From Desulfurococcaceae archaeon (GTDB lineage Archaea > Thermoproteota > Thermoprotei_A > Sulfolobales > Desulfurococcaceae), in NCBI GenBank assembly GCA_028275705.1, contig JAPWUD010000003.1, positions 1 through 64,000 on the forward strand: a stretch of 64,000 bases of DNA, written 5' to 3'. Position 1 is the stretch's first letter. Each line of letters starts with the position of its first letter. The notes under the pieces are model-generated. The model saw only the letters and a program-made list of their open reading frames with translations. It was not told the DNA's origin and did no database searches. Of this stretch, positions 53,135 to 61,094 are shown in pieces. The translations under genes were made by a program, and so were the position numbers.

Positions 53135-54172
53135 TTACTTAATGTCTATTTCCGTGGTTTTAGCGATCTTGATGTTTAAAACGGATTCTGCTATTCCATT
53201 GGAGTATCTAGCTATTCTCTTAATACTATCTAGTATTAGTGTAGCTACTACTTTCTCCTTCACGTCTATTGGTGACGTAACTACAGTGTTGTATAGTGCA
53301 TCCTCTATGTTGTTCACGTGTATTTTTACCTCGTTAATTACTTCCTCGGCCTCCCTCCTACTAAGTGTGTATAGTGCATTCATTGCTTTATTAAATAACT
53401 CCGTGTCCTTCACAAGGTAGTCTAGGACTATTGAGCTCCCAGATTTAAACCCATCTGCAGCTAGAACTCTCTTCGCAATGTTCACCGCGTGGTCTGCTAT
53501 TCTCTCGAGGTTTCTAGCTATTATGCGGTAGCTTAGTATCTCCGCGGTGCTTGTTATTCCAAGGTCGTGCTGTGTCTTGATATCGAGTAGAGCTGTGGAT
53601 AGCTCTCTGGCGATCATGTGGTGGAATCTATCTGCTTCATCATCTCTCTGTATTATACCGTGGGCTATGTTTAAATCACTTGTTTTAAGAAGCATTATGG
53701 AGTCTTGTAGCATGCTGTTAACTATTAAGTGTAGTCTCTTAATGGCGTTTATTAATGGAATTTCCTGTATGTTGAGTAAAACCTTGAATGTTATAGTGTT
53801 ATATGTCTCCTCGATTACTTCAATACCCGGGAGCTTTATTCTCGCTAGGTTTTTGACTTCACTAATGAATTTAGCTAGTTCAGGTATGTTCTTGTCGAAT
53901 ACTATGTTTATAATGCTGTACCCAGTTATATATGAGCCGAGAATACCTCGAAACACTTGTGCAACGTCAACGCCGGGGTATACTTTTATATTTATCTTTA
54001 ACTGCGTTGGCTCAACAACAGGCGGTATTAATACTAATTTATCACCATACCTCTCGATCACTACATAATCCCCGCTCTTTAATTTAACTGCTTCAACCCA
54101 CTCCTTGGGGAGAGTGATTATAAATGATGATGAACCAGTTCTCTGAACTCTACGTCTCTCTAATCCCGCCAT
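53135..54172 (-). CDS. PhoU-like regulator with AbrB-type DNA-binding N-terminus
   Basis: A 345-residue protein. The N-terminus (RRRVQRTGSSSFIITLPKEWVEAV then LKSGDYVVIERYGDKLVLIP) is an AbrB/MazE-type swapped-hairpin domain. The C-terminal 200 residues are two PhoU helical bundles (IQRDDEADRFHHMIARELSTALLD, RNLERIADHAVNIAKRVL). Archaeal members are thought to control phosphate uptake; no pst genes are nearby. An inverted repeat sits just before the start. Confidence 0.85.
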   Translation of the reverse strand: MAGLERRRVQRTGSSSFIITLPKEWVEAVKLKSGDYVVIERYGDKLVLIPPVVEPTQLKINIKVYPGVDVAQVFRGILGSYITGYSIINIVFDKNIPELAKFISEVKNLARIKLPGIEVIEETYNTITFKVLLNIQEIPLINAIKRLHLIVNSMLQDSIMLLKTSDLNIAHGIIQRDDEADRFHHMIARELSTALLDIKTQHDLGITSTAEILSYRIIARNLERIADHAVNIAKRVLAADGFKSGSSIVLDYLVKDTELFNKAMNALYTLSRREAEEVINEVKIHVNNIEDALYNTVVTSPIDVKEKVVATLILDSIKRIARYSNGIAESVLNIKIAKTTEIDIK

Positions 54173-54176
54173 TAGA

Positions 54177-54198
54177 GTTCACCCACAAATATGTGAAC
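54177..54198. promoter_or_regulatory. Inverted repeat at the PhoU-like gene start
   Basis: GTTCAC and GTGAAC (54177-54182 and 54193-54198) form a perfect six-base inverted repeat with a ten-base spacer, between a TATA-like TATATATAAGG on the gene strand (near 54226) and the start codon at 54172. It may be an autoregulatory operator. Confidence 0.45.
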
Positions 54199-54362
54199 AC
54201 TCTTTATGTATTTTCTCTTAATAGCCTTATATATACCTACAATTTATTCACCTCCATAGATCCTTGCACAGTAAATAACAAATTAGACAAGTAACTACAC
54301 ATACAATACTCAAAACACTGAACCCGCACTCTACACATGGATAAATAGGGTAGTGTTATTAA

Positions 54363-54450
54363 TGGGCCCGCGGGGATTTGAACCCCGGACCTCCGCCTCT
54401 CCCAGCGGGGCTTGTAAGGGCGGCGTCCTACCAGGCTAGACGACGGGCCC
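54363..54450 (-). tRNA. tRNA-Val(TAC) with a 14-nt intron
   Basis: Acceptor GGGCCCG/CGGGCCC, discriminator A. Anticodon stem CCGCC/GGCGG with loop CTTACA-A, anticodon TAC, interrupted after position 37 by AGCCCCGCTGGGAG. Apart from the anticodon loop and one D-arm base it equals tRNA-Val(GAC) at 18.7 kb, which has no intron. Confidence 0.92.
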
Positions 54451-54505
54451 TACAATTTCTCCCACTAGATTTTACGATTATTATAGGTTTTAAAAGCATT
54501 ATTTT

Positions 54506-55156
54506 CTACTTGCTCTCAACGGGGTTTAAACACCTCAGTGAGTTCTTTGTTGAGAGAATGAGCACTCTTGTATCTTCAATTAATCTTGCTGCAACATCTA
54601 CTTTATGCCTAACACCCGGTATCAAAGCGTCTGGGTATTCCAATGTCTTTAGGGATCTATAGATAAACTCCATTAATTCGAGTTCTCTCTCAGCTTCCTC
54701 TATTTTCAAGTCGTCGAGTAGTTTAACTACGTGTCTTCGGATCTCCCCTATTAAGTCACCTAGTCCCTGAAGATATGGTGCAATTGGTACTTTTAGTTCA
54801 CTTAGTGATGGGGCTTTTCTCTCCGCGATTAATTTAAAGAAGAAGAATGCTTCTACATACTCAGCGAGACTATTGTAGACTAGACCAGAATACTTTAAAT
54901 CAGGGTGTTTCTCGAGGATAGAGTCTAGTTTCTCAACGAGCATTACAGCCTTAGCTAGGTTTAATCGTGCACCTTCCCAGCCGCCGTGGTGTACGAGGTG
55001 GACTATGCTACTGGACAATCGCGTTAAATCACGTGTGATCTCAATAACCTCCTCTCTAACACCATCCTTCTCCCTAAGAGTGGAATCCACGGTTTCAAAA
55101 TCCCTCTTTATGACCTCAATAACCTCAAGCCACGGAGACTCCACAAAACCACCCAC
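54506..55156 (-). CDS. Translin-family protein
   Basis: A 216-residue all-helical protein of the archaeal translin (COG2178) family: KYSGLVYNSLAEYVEAFFFF, PYLQGLGDLIGEIRRHV and ELMEFIYRSLKTLEYPDALIPGVRHKVDVAARLIED. Archaeal translin/TRAX relatives are RNA or DNA binding and some are ribonucleases; the acidic residues that make TRAX catalytic are partly present (EYVEA, GEIRR). It lies alone. Confidence 0.85.
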   Translation of the reverse strand: MGGFVESPWLEVIEVIKRDFETVDSTLREKDGVREEVIEITRDLTRLSSSIVHLVHHGGWEGARLNLAKAVMLVEKLDSILEKHPDLKYSGLVYNSLAEYVEAFFFFKLIAERKAPSLSELKVPIAPYLQGLGDLIGEIRRHVVKLLDDLKIEEAERELELMEFIYRSLKTLEYPDALIPGVRHKVDVAARLIEDTRVLILSTKNSLRCLNPVESK

Positions 55157-55228
55157 TGTAATTATATATTATCCAAGTGGATAAAGAAAGCTTTTAAGAC
55201 ACCCTAGAAAAATACAAATAAGGAGAAA

Positions 55229-55313
55229 CCCGCCGTAGCTCAGCGGAAGAGCGCCCGGCTGTAGTGAGGGGGCAGTCACCGGGTGGTCGGGGGTTCAAAT
55301 CCCCCCGGCGGGA
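55229..55313 (+). tRNA. tRNA-Tyr(GTA) with a 13-nt intron
   Basis: Acceptor CCCGCCG/CGGCGGG (C1-G72, as in archaeal tRNA-Tyr), discriminator A. Anticodon stem CCCGG/CCGGG with loop CTGTAG-A, anticodon GTA, interrupted by TGAGGGGGCAGTC after position 37. T-arm CGGGGGTTCAAATCCCCCC. The only tRNA here on the plus strand. Confidence 0.92.
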
Positions 55314-55429
55314 CTTAACAAGAGTAGTTTGATTAGAAATAAGTGTTGCATGGTAGTTCACTCTAAACTATGAATACTTCTAGTTACCTTGTTGGAGCTG
55401 TTCAGCCCCTATATTTTTGTTTAAGCGTG

Positions 55430-55490
55430 TTTGGATCAGTACGGCTCTTCCTCGTCACCACTCAGTTTCGCGGTTTTTCCTCATCTACTT
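55430..55490 (-). ncRNA. Box C/D sRNA overlapping the glycosyltransferase stop
   Basis: On the minus strand: C box ATGAGGA (55484-55478), 12-nt guide AAAACCGCGAAA, D' box CTGA, 3-nt spacer, C' box GTGACGA, 12-nt guide GGAAGAGCCGTA, D box CTGA (55439-55436). Boxes and both 12-nt spacings fit archaeal C/D sRNAs. The C box overlaps the TGA stop codon of the glycosyltransferase gene, so the RNA may be processed from that mRNA. Predicted targets read TTTCGCGGTTTT and TACGGCTCTTCC. Confidence 0.8.
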
Positions 55491-56581
55491 GACACTATTG
55501 ACTGTACTGCTTCATATATTTTTCTCCTAAATACTCTTCTATCGAATTCCCGTGCTCTCTTGTATCCGTTTTCACTGAGTTCTTGCCAGTGTTTTGGTTT
55601 TTCCAGTAGTTTCTTTATGTTGCAATAGGCATCGCGGAGGCTATTATATGGAATTGCTATACTATCGTCTCCCATGGCTATATCTATCCACGCCCCGGAG
55701 TCTCTCGGTATGACGACCGGTGTACCAGTAGCCATGGCTTCAACAATGCTCACTCCGAAGTGTTCTTTTGGAGTAATATGTACATATAAGAGAGCGTTTC
55801 TATAGAGCTCTACTAGTTTATCTCTAGGGGTGTTAATGGCGAAGTCTATGACATCGTCCACTTGCATTTTCCCAGCGTACTCGACTATGGATTCATAGTA
55901 TGGTTTATTGTACTTTGAGAGAGCACCTGCTAGAATAATCCTCAAGCCAAGTTTTCTGAGGAGCCTAGCTAATTCAACTACTCTATGTGGGTGTTTCTCG
56001 GGGCTTATTCTAGTTGCGGTTAAAACATATCTTCCCCTCGCACTTAGGTCTAAAGGCCTTGAGGCGACGAGGTCGTCGATGTTAACGGGTGGGTGTATAA
56101 CTATGGGGTTTACTCCAAGCTTTTTAAGGTATAAAGCTGTGTACGAGGAATTAGCGATATATAACTTGATTTTCCGGGAGAGTAGTGGGTATGTAAGTGC
56201 GTTTAATAGGGAGTAAGCTTTCCCAACGATATCATATACTCCATGGAGAGCTGAGTAGTAGTAAGTGTAGTTTAAGAAGAAGGGGTAGTGAACGTAGACT
56301 ACATCGCCCGATCCAAGCAGTAAATCCCCACTGGTATTTATAACTACATCTCTATCACTCGGATCCCCAATACCCAGATCGCCTAATTCACTTAGTGATA
56401 CTCCAAAGACTCTAGCTATCTTAATCAAGTCCTCTCTACACATAATAAATGGAGAATCAATGTAGACTTCAACACCTCTCTCCGAGAAAGCTATTGCAGT
56501 CTCAAGCATTACGTACTGTGCACCACCAGGACCCATGAAGTAGTAGTTCAACATGTGATGGCGGACAACAACTCTTCTCAC
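55481..56581 (-). CDS. Glycosyltransferase, GT4-like
   Basis: A 366-residue GT-B glycosyltransferase. N-terminal acceptor domain with YYFMGPGGAQYVMLETAIAFSERG; C-terminal donor domain with VLTATRISPEKHPHRVVELARL and the EHFGVSIVEAMATGTPVVIP motif of family 4. It probably adds a sugar to glycans or lipids from an NDP donor. GTG 56581 is favoured because it is two bases after the upstream stop and GGTGG precedes it; the track start lies 45 bases inside the neighbour. Last gene of a three-gene run. Confidence 0.87.
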   Translation of the reverse strand: MRRVVVRHHMLNYYFMGPGGAQYVMLETAIAFSERGVEVYIDSPFIMCREDLIKIARVFGVSLSELGDLGIGDPSDRDVVINTSGDLLLGSGDVVYVHYPFFLNYTYYYSALHGVYDIVGKAYSLLNALTYPLLSRKIKLYIANSSYTALYLKKLGVNPIVIHPPVNIDDLVASRPLDLSARGRYVLTATRISPEKHPHRVVELARLLRKLGLRIILAGALSKYNKPYYESIVEYAGKMQVDDVIDFAINTPRDKLVELYRNALLYVHITPKEHFGVSIVEAMATGTPVVIPRDSGAWIDIAMGDDSIAIPYNSLRDAYCNIKKLLEKPKHWQELSENGYKRAREFDRRVFRRKIYEAVQSIVSSR

Positions 56582-56582
56582 G

Positions 56583-57647
56583 CTAAACACCACCTGGTAA
56601 TACAGTAGTGCAAAATCCCCTCTCACTCAATGCTTCTTTCAAAGCCCCTGCTTCACCGGGTCGAAAGCCATCAATTACTACTAATTGTGGATTTGAGCGC
56701 TCAACGTATCCAACCAGGTCATTGAAGTCTGCGTGGTCGCTTAGTGAAACAACATACGTATAGTCATCAACTTTAATGTATGGTTCTCTCGTGTATCGAC
56801 CAGTAAGTACTATATGTAGCCCCACACCATTAAGCCTTCTAGACTTAGCTAGGTTGAAGTGTTTAAATACTATGAACCTACTTCTCTCATCATACTTTAC
56901 CTCGTTGTCTTTAAAGTATGAACCATAGTTAAAACCATACTTCTCCTCTAAAACCCTTACTGCCCGGTAAACTTTATCCGGTAGTATGAAGGGTTCTGAA
57001 ACGCCCCCCTCTCTAAGGATCTTCATTGCTTCCTGCATTTTACCGTGGTATGCATAGATGTATACCCGCTTATACTTAATCAACCCCTCAAGGACTACGT
57101 CGACGAGTATTTGCGGCACGCTATCTTTAAATGGCCTCGTGTATAGTGGGTTTCCATAAGTAGACTCTATGACTAAAACATCTGGAGACTCTATAATGTC
57201 TGTTTTATTGGTTAGCTTAAAGTCGCCTGTGTAGCCAACTCTAATCTTAGGCTCCGCCAATTCTACGAGTACTTGTGTAGATCCCGGTATATGGTCTGCA
57301 TTCAACAAGACTAATTCATCTCCATTAACTCTAAGTACTTTATGGTAGTCTAGCGGCGTGCTCTTTAGCCTGTAGAGGGGTAAGAGGTCTTTATCTACGT
57401 ATCCAAGTAGCTCTGCTAGGTCTAGAGTTATCGGCGTCGCAACAATGTATTTCGAGTACTTAATGCTTTCATTCAATCCAATAACGTGGTCTGAGTGAGC
57501 GTGAGTAATTACTCTCACGGGTTTTTCAGCAAATCCATCTATTGAAATACTCTTACCTACAACTATAGCCCCTGTCTCAATTACCTTAACTTGTTCAAGG
57601 TAATCCCTATATCTATAAATACAGAGAGGGCTCGTCAAGCACCTCAA
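56583..57647 (-). CDS. Metallo-beta-lactamase-fold exonuclease-like protein
   Basis: A 354-residue metallo-beta-lactamase protein with ITHAHSDHVIGL (HxHxDH), NADHIPGSTQVLVE, VGYTGDFKLTNKTD and LSDHADFNDLVGYVER. The order is that of the beta-CASP/SNM1-like nucleases (COG1236 relatives), though the beta-CASP cap is short. These process RNA or DNA 3' ends. It starts with TTG four bases after the RHH-coiled-coil gene stop. Confidence 0.8.
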   Translation of the reverse strand: MRCLTSPLCIYRYRDYLEQVKVIETGAIVVGKSISIDGFAEKPVRVITHAHSDHVIGLNESIKYSKYIVATPITLDLAELLGYVDKDLLPLYRLKSTPLDYHKVLRVNGDELVLLNADHIPGSTQVLVELAEPKIRVGYTGDFKLTNKTDIIESPDVLVIESTYGNPLYTRPFKDSVPQILVDVVLEGLIKYKRVYIYAYHGKMQEAMKILREGGVSEPFILPDKVYRAVRVLEEKYGFNYGSYFKDNEVKYDERSRFIVFKHFNLAKSRRLNGVGLHIVLTGRYTREPYIKVDDYTYVVSLSDHADFNDLVGYVERSNPQLVVIDGFRPGEAGALKEALSERGFCTTVLPGGV

Positions 57648-57650
57648 CCA

Positions 57651-58343
57651 CTAGGGTACACTGCCTTCTACAAACCTCCACTTCTTTGCCTTCGGGTCGT
57701 AGTATATTAGGCTATCCCTATATAGAGCCTTCCACAATTCATAGCCCGTGTTACCTAGTACCTGGCTTATATCCTCCTCTCTACTTGAGGACAACTCGCT
57801 TAGTTTGTTCTTAAAGTCACGCCAGTAGTCTGGATCTACTGCAACTCGTTCTTTGCTTAATTTAAGTACAATAGCGTTCATTCTCTCGAAGTATGCAAAT
57901 AACCGGTCTCTTTGAATCCTTGCCGGTAGCTTACTTTCAAAAACTACTTTTTCCTCACGAAGTCTCTCAATACCGGTTCTACGAGTTATAGCCTCCTTTG
58001 GCTTCTCCTCTTGTTTAGCTTTTAATGAATCCTCTAAATTCACAACTTTTTGACTTAATTCTTCTATTTTCTCATAGAGTTCCACTACTTGCTTTCTCAA
58101 CCCCTCTAGGGAAGCCAGCCTCTTGTTTAACTCGTCTTGAATATAGCGCTCCAGCCTTGTCTTGAAGCGCTCGAATTCATCTACCGGGGTTTTCTCCTTG
58201 GTAATACTTATTAATAAGTGGGCCACGAAGTCGGGGACGCTTGTAAACCCCTCCCTCCTCGCGAGGTCTTCTAGTCTAGCATAAGTATCCTCGGTCACTC
58301 TAACACGTAACTCTCTCTCCTGCTTCTTCTCCATATTGTCCAC
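57651..58343 (-). CDS. Ribbon-helix-helix plus coiled-coil protein, unknown
   Basis: I do not recognise a named family. Residues 10-50 (ELRVRVTEDTYARLEDLARREGFTSVPDFVAHLLISI in parts) look like an RHH DNA-binding domain. Residues 55-125 form a coiled coil (KQVVELYEKIEELSQKVVNLEDSL). The C-terminal 90 residues (LFAYFERMNAIVLKLSKERV, then KKWRFVEG) may be a separate small domain. A DNA-tethering or partition-like role is possible but unproven. First gene of a unit with the MBL nuclease and glycosyltransferase genes. Confidence 0.7.
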   Translation of the reverse strand: MDNMEKKQERELRVRVTEDTYARLEDLARREGFTSVPDFVAHLLISITKEKTPVDEFERFKTRLERYIQDELNKRLASLEGLRKQVVELYEKIEELSQKVVNLEDSLKAKQEEKPKEAITRRTGIERLREEKVVFESKLPARIQRDRLFAYFERMNAIVLKLSKERVAVDPDYWRDFKNKLSELSSSREEDISQVLGNTGYELWKALYRDSLIYYDPKAKKWRFVEGSVP

Positions 58344-58414
58344 TACTACCTGTGTTTCTTAACCTATTAATTATTCTCATTAAATGATTATATAGGCTTC
58401 ACGGGGGCTTTAAA

Positions 58415-59263
58415 TTGCTCTACAGTGACGCACATTTACATGTTAATCCAATAAGAGGATTTGGAGCGGGGAAAATAGCCAGGAAGTTTAAGAGTACTGG
58501 TGGGTGGTTTTTATCAATAATTAGTCTTCCACCACACTACTATGGCTTCGTGGAGCCAAGTATAGAGTCTTATAGAAAGGTTCTTGATCTACTAATAAGG
58601 GAGGCTTCGAGGGCTAAGGAGCAAGGGGTTATAGTAGCTGTTTTTATGGGTTTTCACCCCGCGGAGGTAGACTATTACTATAAAATGGGGGTCAAGGCGG
58701 ATAGACTCTCCGGGATCGTAGATGAGGTGTTCAAGCTCATAGAGGATGCTTTGAGAATGGGTTTAATTGATGGTATTGGAGAAGTGGGTAGGCCACACTA
58801 TGGTACAAGCCCCGAGAGATTTGTATTCTCAGAGACCATTATGGTGAAGGCCATTAGTCTAGTAAGAGACTACGACGTCCCTATTCAGTTACACACAGAG
58901 CAAGGTGGGTATGCAACAGCGTACTCTGTTAGGCAATTAGTGGATTTATTGAAGATACCAGTATCGAGGATTATACTACACCACGCTAGCTTTGAAACAG
59001 CTACATGGTCTGACTTCTTCGGGTTACCGTTTACGGCTCCTATAAAGCAATTTGATGAGAAATACGCATCTCATAAATGGAGTAACTGCATGGTTGAATC
59101 TGATTTTCTAGATGACCCTAATAGACCGGGTGTATCTGCTTATCCATGGGAGATACCTAGCACTGTGAGAAAACTACTTGAAAGCGGAGTATTGAGTGAG
59201 GAGGAGGTTTACAGGATCATGGTTGACAACATAGTGAGGTTTTTCAGGGTTAAACCACCATAG
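58415..59263 (+). CDS. TatD-like metal-dependent hydrolase
   Basis: A 282-residue TIM-barrel amidohydrolase: SDAHLHVNPIRGFG (HxH), FHPAEVDYYY, GIGEVGRPHYG (Glu ligand), IQLHTEQ and ILHHASF, then VESDFLDDP. This fits the TatD-related predicted metal hydrolases of archaea (COG1099-like). Substrate is unknown; TatD proteins are DNases or deacylases. The start is TTG, reached from a TATA-like TTATATAG with almost no leader. A Zn-finger gene follows directly. Confidence 0.8.
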   Translation: MLYSDAHLHVNPIRGFGAGKIARKFKSTGGWFLSIISLPPHYYGFVEPSIESYRKVLDLLIREASRAKEQGVIVAVFMGFHPAEVDYYYKMGVKADRLSGIVDEVFKLIEDALRMGLIDGIGEVGRPHYGTSPERFVFSETIMVKAISLVRDYDVPIQLHTEQGGYATAYSVRQLVDLLKIPVSRIILHHASFETATWSDFFGLPFTAPIKQFDEKYASHKWSNCMVESDFLDDPNRPGVSAYPWEIPSTVRKLLESGVLSEEEVYRIMVDNIVRFFRVKPP

Positions 59264-59272
59264 GTGTTGCCC

Positions 59273-59539
59273 ATGAGTTGTGAAATCTGTGGATTAAAAC
59301 AAGCAGAGTATACTTGTAGAATATGTGGTAGGAGAGTCTGTAGTGAAGACTATGATTACGAAGAAAGGGTTTGCTTAGTGTGTAAACACACACTGTGTCA
59401 AATATGTAGAAGGCAGTTATCAATCGCTACATGTAAGTACTGTAGGAGAGCAGCGTGTGAGGATTGCTTAATACAGGTATCACTCCATGAATACGTATGT
59501 GTAGAGTGTTATAGGAGAATACATGGTGGTAGAGAGTGA
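59273..59539 (+). CDS. Cysteine-rich B-box-like zinc-finger protein
   Basis: An 88-residue protein made mostly of Cys pairs: CEICGLKQAEYTCRICGRRVCSEDY, CLVCKHTLCQICRRQ, CKYCRRAACEDC and CVECYRRIHGG in order, at least four zinc sites in interleaved form. Archaeal B-box/HIT-like fingers of this kind are of unknown function. I start at ATG 59273, behind GGTG. It overlaps the AIR-synthase-like gene by four bases, so the proteins may act together. Confidence 0.75.
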   Translation: MSCEICGLKQAEYTCRICGRRVCSEDYDYEERVCLVCKHTLCQICRRQLSIATCKYCRRAACEDCLIQVSLHEYVCVECYRRIHGGRE

Positions 59540-60525
59540 AAACAGGGAAGCTACCATGGGATAAAGTGGCGAGTTTACTCTCACGACTCCCCGTAGACGA
59601 CATAGATTTAGTTATGGGTCCATCGCAGGGTGAAGATGCAGCGGTTATTAGAGTTAGGGATGGATTCCTAGTAGTACATGCAGATCCTATAACTACCGGT
59701 GTAAAACACGCTGGATACCTAGCTGTACACGTTGCGGCAAACGATATTGCTGTTAGAGGTGTTAAACCAAGGTGGTTTCTCCCAGTTATATTGTTCCCAG
59801 AGGCCTTTAGTGAAGTGGAGATTGATGAGTTCTTTAGCGACATAGGTAAAGCTCTACGAGAGATCGGGGGTGTGGTGGTGGGTGGTCATACGGAGGTTAC
59901 ACCTGGTATAAATAGACCTATAATCTCGATGACTGCAGCAGGCTTCACTACGTCTAGAATTATACTAACCCGCGACGCTAGACCAGGCGATGTACTATAC
60001 GTTGTGGGTAGAGTTGGAGGTGAAGGGGCAGGGATTATAGCGTGGGACTTCCTAGAGGTCCTCTTGGAGAGGAATATAGAGGCTTGGATAATTGAGGAGG
60101 CTAGGAAATACATGTATCAGATAAGCATAGTTAACACAGCATTGGGGATAAGGGATTATGTTTCAGCTATGCATGACGCCACGGAGGGTGGTGTTTTACA
60201 GGCGCTTAGAGAACTAGCAGTCGCAAGTGGTGGTAGGGCAGTCATTGATGTTGATAAATTAAAAATCGATGAACCAGTGGAGGCTATAACTAAGGCTGTG
60301 AATCTAGATCCTTTGAGGATACTGAGTAGTGGGTGTATTGTTGCAAGCGTACCTCCAAGCAGTGTAGGGGGATTTGAGAAAGCAGTTGAAGAGTTGAGGG
60401 TTCAATATAGTCGAGTAGGTTACATGGAGAGGGGGAGTGGAGAAGTAGTTTTAAAAAAGGGTAGCGTGGTTTTAGATGTAGTTGATAGAGATATAGTAGA
60501 TGAGATTTATAAATTATGGATTTGA
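59536..60525 (+). CDS. AIR synthase-related protein (HypE/PurM superfamily)
   Basis: A 329-residue PurM/HypE-fold protein with GPSQGEDAAVIRV, VHADPITTGVKHAGYLAVHVAANDIAVRG, the GGHTEVTPG turn and HDATEGGVLQAL, as in archaeal proteins related to HypE. HypE dehydrates a thiocarbamate for hydrogenase cofactors, but the terminal Cys of HypE (PRIC) is absent here. So a different ATP-dependent job is likely. It is coupled to the Zn-finger gene before it. Confidence 0.83.
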   Translation: MKTGKLPWDKVASLLSRLPVDDIDLVMGPSQGEDAAVIRVRDGFLVVHADPITTGVKHAGYLAVHVAANDIAVRGVKPRWFLPVILFPEAFSEVEIDEFFSDIGKALREIGGVVVGGHTEVTPGINRPIISMTAAGFTTSRIILTRDARPGDVLYVVGRVGGEGAGIIAWDFLEVLLERNIEAWIIEEARKYMYQISIVNTALGIRDYVSAMHDATEGGVLQALRELAVASGGRAVIDVDKLKIDEPVEAITKAVNLDPLRILSSGCIVASVPPSSVGGFEKAVEELRVQYSRVGYMERGSGEVVLKKGSVVLDVVDRDIVDEIYKLWI

Positions 60526-60547
60526 TTCAACGAATTGGTGATTGCTC

Positions 60548-61075
60548 TTGGAGACTGTGACTCTAGTGCAGGGGTTTGAAGTAGGGTTGAAGACGCTTAG
60601 ATCATTCATAGCCAACATACGGAGCAATGTACTCAAGTCTGAGGAGGTTGATAAGAAAACACTTGCCGTGGTTTCAAGGCTTGTAGAGCTCTTAGAGAAA
60701 ACTGAAAGTGCTCTAGATGCATTAGCTAAGAAATTAGAAGGTGAGGAGAGGGGATTTGTAGAGCTTTCATCGTATTTCTACGTGTTTAGAGCTGGGGGAG
60801 ATGTGATCCTGCTTAGAACAAGACCGGAGCACGTAGTGATTTCAATTAACCTTGAGAATAAAACAGTAACAATTAAGACTAGGAAAGGATCTATTAGTGT
60901 AGCCTCTAATGGATTCTCGGCGAGAGCGAGGGGGATTTCACTAGAGATCACTCCCACTACTCCAGAGGGGTTTATAGAGAGAAGAGATGAGCTTAGAGCG
61001 GTCTTGGGGGTACTTGAAAAAAGCATCTATAGGCGTCTAATATCCTATATTGAGCAAAAAACAATTAGGAAGTAG
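60548..61075 (+). CDS. Conserved-looking protein of unknown function
   Basis: I do not recognise this 175-residue protein. The first 65 residues are helical with heptad-like Leu/Val (VVSRLVELLEKTESALDALAKKLEG), followed by a beta-rich part (VISINLENKTVTIKTRKGSISVA). I start at TTG 60548, seven bases after GGTG. It converges with the CdvB-type gene across 19 bases. Confidence 0.65.
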   Translation: METVTLVQGFEVGLKTLRSFIANIRSNVLKSEEVDKKTLAVVSRLVELLEKTESALDALAKKLEGEERGFVELSSYFYVFRAGGDVILLRTRPEHVVISINLENKTVTIKTRKGSISVASNGFSARARGISLEITPTTPEGFIERRDELRAVLGVLEKSIYRRLISYIEQKTIRK

Positions 61076-61094
61076 AGAATATTGCTTGAAAAAG

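Noticed and set aside
54123-54140. ATGATGA plus 12 bases plus CTGA near the PhoU-like gene start, a half C/D sRNA look-alike
   Set aside because: No C' box or second D box follows, and the sequence lies in the coding region on the other strand.
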